Shown: positions 1 through 8,676 of the stretch, piece after piece | Layout: each line of letters starts with the position of its first letter | Numbering within the stretch: the stretch's first letter is position 1 | Assembly: GCA_031969655.1 (NCBI GenBank) | Contig: DALYJX010000008.1 | Span: 10,142 to 74,141 of the forward strand | Origin: Microseira sp003486305 | Lineage (GTDB): Bacteria; Cyanobacteriota; Cyanobacteriia; Cyanobacteriales; Aerosakkonemataceae | Length of the DNA: 64,000 nucleotides | Direction of reading: 5' to 3' | The notes under the pieces: generated by a model | Seen by the model: the letters and a program-made list of their open reading frames with translations, nothing else | Database searches by the model: none | What the model was told of the DNA's origin: nothing | Program-made: the position numbers and the translations under genes

Positions 1-31
1 GATGCAACCAAACTTGATATTATTGGTAGCC

Positions 32-2065
32 TCAATATTTGATGATGTAGTTAACCGTTATGTAAGGTTGTAAGTTATTGTGAGCTTGACCACCACCTGT
101 ATATTGGATGGATATTCCAGTATTTGCCCTTTCAGTCCAGGTAGCCGATCTCCCGCCGCCACTAGCATCATCACACCGACCCTGACCGCCACTATCACCA
201 GGATTTATTTGGTGATTATGCCCCGGATCGTTAACTCCGTGATTGTGAGAGGGCATTTCGTTAACTGTTAGAGTGTGTGTTTTATTTCCCCCTGTTTTGC
301 CTAGCGAATTAAATTCCCCTTCATTAGAAAATCCCACTGGTACTCGTCCCTGAAGATTCGGAAGTTTAAATTTATTTCCACTACCATTCTGGGTATAGCG
401 ATGTGCAATTACGTCGAACAAATCCTTGTATTTGTTATTCTCCTGAGTCTTGTCAAGCTCTTGACCTTGACATAGTAGCCATCCCTCTGGAGCGGTTGCA
501 CCAGCATAGGGGAGGATAGTACCTACTGGCATCACCCATCCAGTCTTATCTTTGATACGTCCATTAACGTGCAGTGTAGCTGATGGAGTATTCGTCCCGA
601 TACCGACATAGCCATTCTGTGGCATTAAAGCAATATGATCGTCTGCATCATTAGAAATACCAATCTCTAAAGTGCAGGCTTCCCCACTCCGTGCATAGTA
701 ACGTATCCACGCAGCATCATCCCCACCACCGCCTGGATCTTTAGGGAACATAATGCCAAAATTTTCATTGTTTCCAGCACTAGGTTTTATTGCGCCAGTA
801 GCCTTGATATTGCCTGATACTTCTAATTTGTCATTCGGAGTCTTAGTGCCGATGCCAACATCGCCATTTCTTTTTAGGGTGATTCCTTGCTCCCACACCC
901 AATTTCCCTGTGAGTTATCAGAAGTAATTTGCAGAAAATCATTATTCTCAGTATTACCTGTGCGGGAGTGAAAAATAAATTTTTTGTTGGCATCATTCTT
1001 CCCTAAAACTAAATCGCCAACAACATGCAGTTGTTTGGCTGGCGTTGTCGTGCCGATGCCAACCTGCCCCGCACGATACAAAAGCGGCGTTTTTTCAATC
1101 GGTACAACTAACTGCCCATCTGGATAGTTCGGAATATTTTTGTAGCGGACATACAGATAGCCAGCACCGGAAGAATGGCTCGTCACCAGATTGGTAATAT
1201 TTAGTTTGATTGCCTCGTTTGAAGCTAATTGATTAGTTCCCTGCTTTGGCTTAACTGTCCATTCTGTTGAATTCGCAACGTGCTGCACATCCCACTTGTT
1301 GGATTGACTGGTAATGGCGATCGCTTTAACTTGTGTGTCGGTTGCTACTGATCCTTCTTTGTCACCCATCTCGAAGCTAATGACAAACTGAGAATCTTGA
1401 CTTATGGACAGGTTATTCTGAGGCCAGTTTTTGTTAGCAATTAATAAGTCCAAACTATTTGTTGCAGTGCCATCGTTGAGAACAGCATTGCCTGTTGCGA
1501 AATCAACTTGCAGTGGTAAAGTTTTCTTACCCCCACGATTATTCGTAATGAAAATCGTATTTCCGTAGGAAGAATATTGACCGTAATCATCCTGAAATAC
1601 CTTGTTATTTTGATCTGTGAGCAAAGCGCCGTATGTCAACTCGGCGCGGAGGGTGCGAGTTCCACCCTCTGGAGCTGCCCTGAATTTTTTCAGGGTCAGC
1701 ACGATTTTGTTATTTGATCCTAAATTGCATCCTTCTTTTTTGAGAAAATAGAAATTGGATCCGGTATAAGATTTGCTTTGTTCAACAGCTATGTCCCATC
1801 CATCTGGCGCTTTTTCTAAGATAAATATTCCTTCCAAAGTCAAGTAAAAATGGCAGTTATTGGCGCTGGCAGATGAAACATTAGGCTGATTGAACTTGAC
1901 AATTTTTTGGGTAGACTGATTGAACAGTTCGACAGACAGGTCAACGAGAGGACTCCCATCATCTAGGTAAACGGTATTGATAACTTCATAATCGCCGTAA
2001 AACAGCAGGAAGTTTAAAGGATGTCTTTCAAGAAAATTTTCTACGTCAATGGCTCTGGATTCCAT
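32..2065 (-). CDS. Phage-tail-collar domain protein with VGIGT stalk repeats
   Basis: 677 residues. The N-terminal half (about 1-330) is beta-rich with no family I recognise. Three stalk-type repeats follow at about residues 333, 404 and 488, each reading VGIGTxTP then a short L-x-V-x-G segment, as seen in trimeric tail-fibre shafts. From about 513 comes a tail-collar domain (GTILPYAGATAPEGWLLCQG, then LPNLQGRVPVGF), with a glycine-rich end and the closing HNNLQPYITVNYIIK motif typical of tail-collar and microcystin-dependent (Mdp) proteins. It is the last gene of a leftward operon, 30 bp after the 64-residue gene. No capsid, sheath, baseplate or lysis gene lies nearby within the window, so a surface or secreted fibre or a domesticated tail module is as likely as a prophage remnant. 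Domain call firm, function inferred. Confidence 0.85.
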   Translation of the reverse strand: MESRAIDVENFLERHPLNFLLFYGDYEVINTVYLDDGSPLVDLSVELFNQSTQKIVKFNQPNVSSASANNCHFYLTLEGIFILEKAPDGWDIAVEQSKSYTGSNFYFLKKEGCNLGSNNKIVLTLKKFRAAPEGGTRTLRAELTYGALLTDQNNKVFQDDYGQYSSYGNTIFITNNRGGKKTLPLQVDFATGNAVLNDGTATNSLDLLIANKNWPQNNLSISQDSQFVISFEMGDKEGSVATDTQVKAIAITSQSNKWDVQHVANSTEWTVKPKQGTNQLASNEAIKLNITNLVTSHSSGAGYLYVRYKNIPNYPDGQLVVPIEKTPLLYRAGQVGIGTTTPAKQLHVVGDLVLGKNDANKKFIFHSRTGNTENNDFLQITSDNSQGNWVWEQGITLKRNGDVGIGTKTPNDKLEVSGNIKATGAIKPSAGNNENFGIMFPKDPGGGGDDAAWIRYYARSGEACTLEIGISNDADDHIALMPQNGYVGIGTNTPSATLHVNGRIKDKTGWVMPVGTILPYAGATAPEGWLLCQGQELDKTQENNKYKDLFDVIAHRYTQNGSGNKFKLPNLQGRVPVGFSNEGEFNSLGKTGGNKTHTLTVNEMPSHNHGVNDPGHNHQINPGDSGGQGRCDDASGGGRSATWTERANTGISIQYTGGGQAHNNLQPYITVNYIIKY

Positions 2066-2095
2066 CGGATTTTATCCTTTGTAAATAAAAATCAA

Positions 2096-2290
2096 CTACT
2101 CGCTGACAGTTTTGGTTTCTGGGTGAATTGAATGGGAATTCGCGGGCGGCTGCAATTGGTCTTCCGCTTGCCTCTGAATTTTGCCAATCAGTTGATAGAC
2201 TTGGCGGTAAGAGAGGTTGCCCAAAGCATCTAATATTTGGTTAACTTCCCCTACACTTAAGGTGATTTTAATTTCCTGATTATCGTTCAT
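2096..2290 (-). CDS. Small conserved linker protein of the tail-collar operon
   Basis: 64 residues. The N-terminal half is a predicted helical segment (IKITLSVGEVNQILDALG) followed by a Tyr/Gln-rich helix; the C-terminus is polar and Pro/Ser-rich. I know no function; similar small proteins are, to my recollection, found beside tail-like genes. Its ATG overlaps the TGA of the upstream giant gene (ATGA, 2287-2290), which suggests translational coupling and fixed stoichiometry, and the collar gene follows after 30 bp. An assembly chaperone or adaptor is possible but inferred from position only. Confidence 0.7.
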   Translation of the reverse strand: MNDNQEIKITLSVGEVNQILDALGNLSYRQVYQLIGKIQRQAEDQLQPPANSHSIHPETKTVSE

Positions 2291-5200
2291 GTATTTGGCG
2301 TTTTTCGAGTTAACTTCAGCCAGCCTTCATAAATTTTTTGCGGGCCGGATAAGGTAGCCCCGGAATTAAATTGCTTGAGTTCTGCGGCTGACCAATTATT
2401 TCCTTCTTTCCCTAACCAAGACCAAGCATAGCCGGGGACTTCGGGAAGCGAAAGGTTAATTTGGTTGATGTCGCTAAGCAGGGGGGCTGACAGGAATGTA
2501 ACCTCTATCGCTTGTAAAGCGGGGACATACTGTTCGGGGGGAATTGAAATTGTCTTGGCGGGAAGTACGCCGCAACTCGCGTGTACCTGACCGCGCGGAT
2601 CTATTAACATAACTAAGGTTTGTGCGGTGTTTGCTTCTAAGGTTTGTTCTAAATTCACTGGCGTGTCGGGGGTGCGATCGCTCGCATTGTCAAACAGTGT
2701 CTTCACCTGCGGATGTGGCACAAAGCAACTCTGAGGAGCATAAAAAGTGTTGTCTTTGTAAGTACCTTCGGCTGTTTCCACCCAATATCCCACTAAACAG
2801 TCATTCAACTGCTGGTATTCGCCTATGCGGATGGGAAATTTGATTTTGGGGAAAGCATGGTTTGTGCGGTAACGGTTATCTAAAACATCTGCCCTCATAT
2901 CAGCGGAATTCTGGCTAATGGCAGGCAGTGCTTGCAGTTCTAAATTAACTTGCGATCGCACTAATGCTAAAGGTCGCGCTACTAGCAAAGATATCGCTTG
3001 ATTTTGAGCGAAGCTTTCCGGGTCAATTGTTTCTAAAGCTTTGTTGACAGCGGTGAGAAAATCTCTGAAAAAGTCTTCTCCCCGAGCAACCAAATATTGT
3101 ACCTGTTGGCGCAGGTATTTGTTAGCAATCGAGGAGATAGCGATCGCGCGATCGCTGCCAGGAATTGCTTGCCAAATTCCCCGGCGATTAATAATACCCA
3201 GCGGACTCCCCTGACTGTCGTAAACTGTCAAGCTGCTGTCTAAATTGTTGGGTAAAATCCAACCGCAAATGGGCGTTGTTGTCGGATGGTCGTTCATTTC
3301 CTGCTGTCCCTGAGTCGCAGACAGCCAGCGGAAATTCAGGCGGGCAGCTTGTGCGAGGCGCGGCGGTAGGTAAATCGGATGCGGGCAGTTTGGCGGCGGC
3401 GTTACGGGTTGACTTGTGACAACTTCTGTGATGAGGGGATTTTTAATGTCAACCACGACTTTGACGCGCCCAAAGGTATCGACAATCCGCAAGCCGCTAA
3501 TTTTTAGCGCCCCGGCGCGGAGGGGATTGAAGTCGTTGAGCAAATAAGGCGATCGCAGCAGGCTACCCGGAACCACACTATTAGCTATATTTTCCCGCAC
3601 CTGTCGCAAAAAGGTCGCTCCCGTACCCGTTTGAGTTCTCAGCCGCGTATCTTCAATCCCCAACTGCATCGTGCGCTGGTAAGTCAGCAGGGCGTCGTTA
3701 AAGCCGCCGATGCTCTGAGCAAGGCATTTGAGAGATTGGAGTTGTTCGTAAGCTTTCAGCGCCGTGTAGACGGGATCGTTGATTGACGACTCCGCAGGTT
3801 TGTACCAGATCTTCACTTGATTAAAATTCTGGCCCAGAAAGTCTTCTGTTTGCTGTTCTTGAGGCGTTTTCTGCGCTTCGTAATACTTTGGCAGCAGGTG
3901 CTGGTTTAAGTAAGAAATCAGATTTTCTTTCAGCAGCGTACTGGCAGAGGGAGTGAGGAAACACGCACCGCTGTAAAGATTAGCTGTGCCGCCGAAATAA
4001 TTGCTCCCGGCTGTGCTTTTAGGTAAGAGATCGACCGCATTTACTAGCAGTTCGTAATTTTCTTTAAGCGTATTGGCGTCGTAGTTGTTACTGTTATTTT
4101 GGCGGCTGTGCTGTAATGGGAAAAATTGTACTGCCCACTCCAGCAGAAAGGGATTCCAAGGCTGATTTGTCCAGTTGTAGAAGCCGATTTTTTCTCCAGG
4201 CAGTTTGGCAATCTCGTCCAGTTTTCCCTTGAGAATTTCCAAAGTGTTGTTTTGCAGTTTCTGCAAGTCAATCGTATTGGTGAGTAACTCACATTCCAAC
4301 AAATCATCTTCGCGCCCGCTACTGTCTTCACCCAGGTTACGGGTAGGCGTCACCGCATCGCCCGTCATTAAAATTACTGGCTCGCTGGGCTGCCAGTAGC
4401 GCGGGCCAGGAACCACTTTCAAAACGTAAGATGGTCTGAATAAACCGATTTTTTCGCCGTAACTCTGCTGAATTTCTTCAGGCGATAACGGCTGCTGGTG
4501 GAAGCAAACGCTGGCGATGTCGCCCGGTAAGTTTTCAGATTTATTGTGTCTGGACATCAAGTGGATCGCCCCACTGAAGGAACTCTTAGCCTGCAAATAA
4601 AGGAAAATCCACTGATTCTTAGGAATTCTCGCCCAATCGATCGCTTGTTCTTTTCCATCGACGTACATTTTTTCCCAATTGCCACCAATTCCACCGCTCG
4701 GCTGGGCAGTAAACCAACTGTCTGCGAGGTCATTTCTGGCATCCAAAAGATAACGCCACCCCCTCGCTACGTCGGGGATTTTTACCCACATTGAGATTGC
4801 CCGGACATTGTTCAATCCAGACACTTTGAAATAATTTCGCTCGCCATCAAACCGCAAACATTTACCCGCGACAGGCTCTTCAACTAGCGCACAACTGCCT
4901 TCGAGGGCGATCTGGTTGCTATTAGGGGTAACTAGGAAGCGCGATTCTTTGTTAAATCGATCGATATCGGCGATTAGGTTATTAATCGACTGGGCAAGTC
5001 GGGCGGCGATGGAGTTGGCTTCAGAATCGATCGCCTCGATGTTGTCAATTTCACCGTTGTTGTCTGCTGTTAAACTCAAAGTTCCAGTAGCTTTTATCTC
5101 CTCTTGCAAAGCGGGTAAGCCGCATTCATTGAACGCTTTGCTTTGTTCGTTTCTGCCCGTTCTGATAAATTCTCGAATTGTCTCAGCATCGGGCAATGTT

Positions 5201-6585
5201 TTCTTATCGGAGATGTTTGAAGATCGCACGTACTTGTAGTAGAAGTCACTATAACCTTTTTCTCGCAAGTATAAAGCCATCATGTACTTGTACCAGTCAG
5301 CATAAACTTGTTCTCGAATAAAACCAATCGTTGCTAACTTTCGGTCGTATTGGTGCTGCAAATCGTTGACGGTATTGAGTTGATCTCCGATGGCGATTGG
5401 CAGAGTCACTTGCATCTGAGCTTCTCCTCGCGCAGCACTGGCAGAAACTGACTCGTTGCCTTCTGGCACTACGCGCCAGAGATTATCTGTAGCTACGGCT
5501 GCAAAGCCGCTTTCGTGCAACACTTCTCGAAACTTTGGCCCGAAATCTAGCTTTTGCTGTTGCAAGCGATCGCTCATTTGCAAAGCTTCTAATTGTTCTT
5601 CAATAATTTTTCGGTTCTCTTTGCCAGTATCAAGCTGACAAGCTAAATAAGCTGCGATCGCTTCTTCTTGCGTGTTACCAACTGCGATCGTCGGATTGGG
5701 AAGAGTCGCTGCTGGATCGCTTAAAGAACTACCTGGTCTAAATATTAATTGCGAGTAACACAAAATCCGAGCGGGGAAGCTTTGATTATTCAGCTTTACC
5801 GTCCAACCAAATTTTTCTTGCAGGGCTTCCAATAGAGTTTGAGCGCTGTTCGCTGAATGATCTTTAATAAATTGGGCAAGGCAATCTTTTTCGCTGTTGC
5901 TATACCAGCCAATAACATCGTATTTCAAACCTGCTGGCGGCAAAGAAGTTGCGCCTGTAAACTCCGGATCGTGGAATCCAAAGACGCTGCGACAGTTGGG
6001 ATAAAAACCAGCAAAGGCGGCTTTTTCGTTATCTAAATTATCGACTTTTGCAAACGGGCCAATCGCTGTCAATGCCTCAACATATTGGGCATTTTCTGGA
6101 GCAGAACGCCATTGCTCTAACTCCCATTTGCGTCCTAGAAAGCGAAAAGGTTGGTATTCTTTTTTCTTGCTGTCAGGGTGATGAAGAATATTAATAGGTT
6201 CTGTTAACCTATCTACGCCATCGGGGTAGAGATAATCGCTTTCGACGACCCATTGTTTTTCCCCTTTATTGCCTCCACGCCGCACAATCAACCAACGATT
6301 GGGAACGAGGGGAAATGTAATCCCATCGGCTTTGGCAATCCCGTTAGTTAGGGCATCAGGCAATGACCAGTGGAGGTGAATGCCTGCTTTCAGCTTCAAG
6401 TTGAGATTTTCAAATGGCGGAGACAATACGCTACTGCTGATATACGCTTTGTCAGAATTTTTTAGGATGTTTGCTTTATCAAAATAGGGGAGGTTTCTGT
6501 AGTCGGTCATTTCCTCCAGCACCGACGTATCGGCGGGGAGGTAAAGCGCATCCAGGTGAATGGGAACCAGCAGAGCATTGGTCAT
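2287..6585 (-). CDS. Giant protein with LamG/concanavalin-like domain, function unknown
   Basis: 1432 residues, first gene of the operon. The N-terminus carries a distinctive motif around residues 67-82 (AGIHLHWSLPDALTNG) followed by a PNRWLIVRRG segment. The middle (about 575-735) reads as a LamG/concanavalin-type beta-sandwich (LRFDGERNYFKVSG, ISMWVKIPDV, W-I-F-L-Y-L-Q). The rest is long, soluble and helix/beta mixed, with no signal peptide or membrane span that I can see. No enzyme motif was recognised. LamG-like folds often bind glycans, so a role in surface recognition together with the collar protein is plausible but inferred. The GTG/ATG choice is simple: the ATG at 6585 is preceded by a 639-bp noncoding region. 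Codon use and HIP1 sites resemble the neighbours, so recent transfer is not obvious. Confidence 0.8.
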   Translation of the reverse strand: MTNALLVPIHLDALYLPADTSVLEEMTDYRNLPYFDKANILKNSDKAYISSSVLSPPFENLNLKLKAGIHLHWSLPDALTNGIAKADGITFPLVPNRWLIVRRGGNKGEKQWVVESDYLYPDGVDRLTEPINILHHPDSKKKEYQPFRFLGRKWELEQWRSAPENAQYVEALTAIGPFAKVDNLDNEKAAFAGFYPNCRSVFGFHDPEFTGATSLPPAGLKYDVIGWYSNSEKDCLAQFIKDHSANSAQTLLEALQEKFGWTVKLNNQSFPARILCYSQLIFRPGSSLSDPAATLPNPTIAVGNTQEEAIAAYLACQLDTGKENRKIIEEQLEALQMSDRLQQQKLDFGPKFREVLHESGFAAVATDNLWRVVPEGNESVSASAARGEAQMQVTLPIAIGDQLNTVNDLQHQYDRKLATIGFIREQVYADWYKYMMALYLREKGYSDFYYKYVRSSNISDKKTLPDAETIREFIRTGRNEQSKAFNECGLPALQEEIKATGTLSLTADNNGEIDNIEAIDSEANSIAARLAQSINNLIADIDRFNKESRFLVTPNSNQIALEGSCALVEEPVAGKCLRFDGERNYFKVSGLNNVRAISMWVKIPDVARGWRYLLDARNDLADSWFTAQPSGGIGGNWEKMYVDGKEQAIDWARIPKNQWIFLYLQAKSSFSGAIHLMSRHNKSENLPGDIASVCFHQQPLSPEEIQQSYGEKIGLFRPSYVLKVVPGPRYWQPSEPVILMTGDAVTPTRNLGEDSSGREDDLLECELLTNTIDLQKLQNNTLEILKGKLDEIAKLPGEKIGFYNWTNQPWNPFLLEWAVQFFPLQHSRQNNSNNYDANTLKENYELLVNAVDLLPKSTAGSNYFGGTANLYSGACFLTPSASTLLKENLISYLNQHLLPKYYEAQKTPQEQQTEDFLGQNFNQVKIWYKPAESSINDPVYTALKAYEQLQSLKCLAQSIGGFNDALLTYQRTMQLGIEDTRLRTQTGTGATFLRQVRENIANSVVPGSLLRSPYLLNDFNPLRAGALKISGLRIVDTFGRVKVVVDIKNPLITEVVTSQPVTPPPNCPHPIYLPPRLAQAARLNFRWLSATQGQQEMNDHPTTTPICGWILPNNLDSSLTVYDSQGSPLGIINRRGIWQAIPGSDRAIAISSIANKYLRQQVQYLVARGEDFFRDFLTAVNKALETIDPESFAQNQAISLLVARPLALVRSQVNLELQALPAISQNSADMRADVLDNRYRTNHAFPKIKFPIRIGEYQQLNDCLVGYWVETAEGTYKDNTFYAPQSCFVPHPQVKTLFDNASDRTPDTPVNLEQTLEANTAQTLVMLIDPRGQVHASCGVLPAKTISIPPEQYVPALQAIEVTFLSAPLLSDINQINLSLPEVPGYAWSWLGKEGNNWSAAELKQFNSGATLSGPQKIYEGWLKLTRKTPNT

Positions 6586-7224
6586 AACAGCATCCTAATA
6601 GTATGTGAATGGATCTCCAAATACGTGATAGAAGCAAACCCGATCGATTTATCCTAATTTTTCCTCTAACAGCTTCATTATGTACTTTTCAGTTTTTTAT
6701 AGCAACCAAAAATAAATAACTTTGTTATATTTGTGTATCGTTTTATCTTTAATTGTAAAAAAACATAATTAGTCACTTTTGTCAATAGTCTAAAGCGATC
6801 AATTAATTCCCTAAATAAAAGCTCAGCTTGGTTGCAAGAGGCGCGATCGCGAATGACAGATACTCGCGTCAGCTACCTCAAATGAGTGTCACTCAAATAA
6901 GCGACTGTTCAATTGCTCCCAAATGTGTTAATCGCTCTTGACTTGACGCTTGCCCCAAATAACTCATTTGAGTGATTTTCCCGCTGAAGCAGCGGTCTAT
7001 ACTGAGCGAGTAGTAAAGCGATCGCCATGTTATGCGATCGCTTCCCAACTTTTCCTTTAAACCTCCGTAATTCTTGTATTGTTTTGTGTAGTATATAAAT
7101 ATCAGGTATCCCATATTTTCTGTGTTTTTTTGTCAAGAGTTTATAAGAATTGTGCATTTACTCCTGAACTTCTGTGTAGAATTACGAATTCTTCTTTTTA
7201 TCCCTGATTAAGCGGCTAGATAAA
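6586..7224. promoter_or_regulatory. Divergent control region between tail operon and LuxR gene
   Basis: 639 bp without a convincing gene. The part next to the giant gene (6650-6780) is very AT-rich. Related motifs built from ACTCA/TGAGT half-sites occur at 6877-6898 (CTCAAATGAGTG then TCACTCAAAT) and at 6962-6973 (ACTCATTTGAGT), in a place suitable for operators. Two overlapping leftward frames here (6893-7157) look fortuitous. Promoters and operator function are inferred, not seen. Confidence 0.4.
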
Positions 7225-7593
7225 ATGATTCCCCAAGAAGAAATTTTGAAGAATCTGGTGAAACAAATAGACAATTCTGCTCCCTCAAAGGTGCTGCACC
7301 AAACTGAGGATACAGTAGACGAGGTTCTGTTTGAGTCTCATATTGATGGCACCTGTTATTACCTCGTCCGCAGCCGACCCAGAGACAATCATCCTCCGCT
7401 CTTGAGTCCCCGCGAACGAGAGATTACTAAATTAGTGGCGTTGGGTCTTGATAATAAATCAATTGGCAAAAAACTTGGCATCACTCACTGGACTGTAGCT
7501 ACTTATTTGCGCCGTATTTTTAGCAAACTAGGCGTTTGTTCCAGAACTGCAATGATCGCTCGATTATTAGAAGAAAATCTGCTGTCTCAATAG
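7225..7593 (+). CDS. LuxR/GerE-type HTH transcriptional regulator, no receiver domain
   Basis: 122 residues. The C-terminal half is a clear GerE helix-turn-helix: LSPREREITKLVALGLDNKS, then IGKKLGITHWTVATYLRRIF and SKLG. The first 55 residues are acidic and do not match a receiver, PAS or autoinducer domain, so the input signal is unknown. It is transcribed away from the tail-collar operon across a 639-bp region and is the nearest candidate regulator of it; that link is inference from position. Confidence 0.85.
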   Translation: MIPQEEILKNLVKQIDNSAPSKVLHQTEDTVDEVLFESHIDGTCYYLVRSRPRDNHPPLLSPREREITKLVALGLDNKSIGKKLGITHWTVATYLRRIFSKLGVCSRTAMIARLLEENLLSQ

Positions 7594-7971
7594 TTATAAC
7601 TGTAACAGCGGTAATGGCTGATTGCTAATGGCTAATTGCTAATTGAGTTAACAGGATTTTGCTTTGTTGAAAATTAGCCATTAGCCATTAACCCTATATT
7701 TTTCGTCAGGCAACCGTTCGGCTGACGCTTACGGAAACCGGGTTTTTTCAGGCTGGTTAAAAATGGTGCCAGATCTGAGGCAGCTCTACTTTACCAGGAC
7801 TGACGCCAGACGAAGCCAGAAACCTTCCTAGAAACCCGGTTTCTTTGCTTAAGTGTGTTTCCCCGAAAGGCAACTGCTCAAACCGTGCTACGGCTAGACA
7901 TTTTCAATTTTGCTAGGCTAAAGTTGTAATGAGTTTGTCTTAGTTTAGGTAAAATAGTAAATAAACAGGAT
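7594..7971. other. Gene-free region with short interspersed repeats
   Basis: 378 bp. Heptamer-type repeats (GCTAATT) lie at about 7615-7690. Two copies of a palindromic AGAAACCCGGTTTCT-type repeat occur at about 7733-7748 and 7831-7854; the second, with its TTTGCTTAAGT tail, recurs near 18140 and 43936. No coding potential seen. The promoter of the fur-family gene probably lies within the last 100 bp. Confidence 0.5.
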
Positions 7972-8481
7972 ATGAGTAACTTACCAAAACCCCTTAGATC
8001 TTCAAGTACGGAAAACGAAACGCTGCCCGTGTTGGTATCTACCGATACCATGAAACCGATTCGGTCTTTAGACGATGCGGTAGATCGGTGTCAAGCGCTG
8101 GGAATGCGCTTAAGCCGTCAGCGCCGTTTTATTCTGGAACTGCTGTGGCAAGCTCAAGAACACCTTTCGGCGCGGGAAATCTACGATCGCTTAAATCAGC
8201 AAGGTAAAGCGATCGGTCATACCTCGGTGTATCAAAATTTAGAGGCGCTATCGAGTCAGGGCATTATTGAGTGTATCGAGCGCTCGGACGGTCGCTTGTA
8301 CGGTAATATCAGCGACTCTCACAGCCATGTCAACTGTCTGGATACAAATCAGATTTTGGACGTTCACGTAGAATTGCCAGAGGATTTAATTCAACAAATC
8401 GAGCAACAAACTGGAGTAAAAATAACAGAGTACACGATCAATTTTTACGGTTATCGGCAACGGCAAGGGAGTGATGGGTAG
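7972..8481 (+). CDS. Fur-family regulator of the FurC/PerR type
   Basis: 169 residues. Winged-helix N-terminal domain (LGMRLSRQRRFILELLWQA, AREIYDRL, IGHTSVYQNLEALSSQGIIE) and a dimerisation domain with the regulatory His cluster (SDSHSHVNCLDTNQ). The closest family I recall is the cyanobacterial FurC/PerR-like peroxide-stress regulator rather than FurA or Zur. The CxxC structural-zinc pairs of classical Fur/PerR are missing: only a single Cys lies in NCLDTNQ. The first ~26 residues are not conserved in what I remember of the family, so Met-27 (MKPIRSLDDA) is an alternative start, although CAGGA precedes the ATG at 7972. Confidence 0.85.
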   Translation: MSNLPKPLRSSSTENETLPVLVSTDTMKPIRSLDDAVDRCQALGMRLSRQRRFILELLWQAQEHLSAREIYDRLNQQGKAIGHTSVYQNLEALSSQGIIECIERSDGRLYGNISDSHSHVNCLDTNQILDVHVELPEDLIQQIEQQTGVKITEYTINFYGYRQRQGSDG

Positions 8482-8500
8482 TTGGTAATTGGTAATTGGT

Positions 8501-8640
8501 AATATCACGTCCGCTATTATCGGAATCGTATAGTTAATAGCGTCGTAGGGGCGGGTTTTACCAACTATCTTTGATCCGTAGCTCATTGTGTTTATAAACC
8601 CGCCCCCCGTGCGATGTCGAAGCAAGCGGACATGATATAA
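8501..8640. repeat. Inverted-repeat element, ATATCATGTCCG ends, GGGGCGGGTTTTACCA core
   Basis: About 140 bp. Ends are inverted copies (ATATCACGTCCGC at the left, GCGGACATGATAT at the right). The interior holds GGGGCGGGTTTTACCA and, inverted, AAACCCGCCCC. Copies or parts recur near 16190, 18161, 18384, 24530, 32571, 52081, 60881 and 60982. No ORF; it has the look of a MITE or REP-type element. Confidence 0.75.
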
Positions 8641-8676
8641 TTGGTAATTGGTAATGGTTAATTGCTTGCTGGTTAG

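Noticed and set aside
32..6585. Tail-collar operon as a prophage or contractile injection system
   Set aside because: Only fibre-like genes are visible; sheath, tube, baseplate, terminase and integrase are absent from the window, so only the module itself is claimed.
6893..7157. Two overlapping leftward frames of 73 and 82 codons
   Set aside because: They overlap in different frames, resemble no protein, and cover motif-bearing regulatory sequence.
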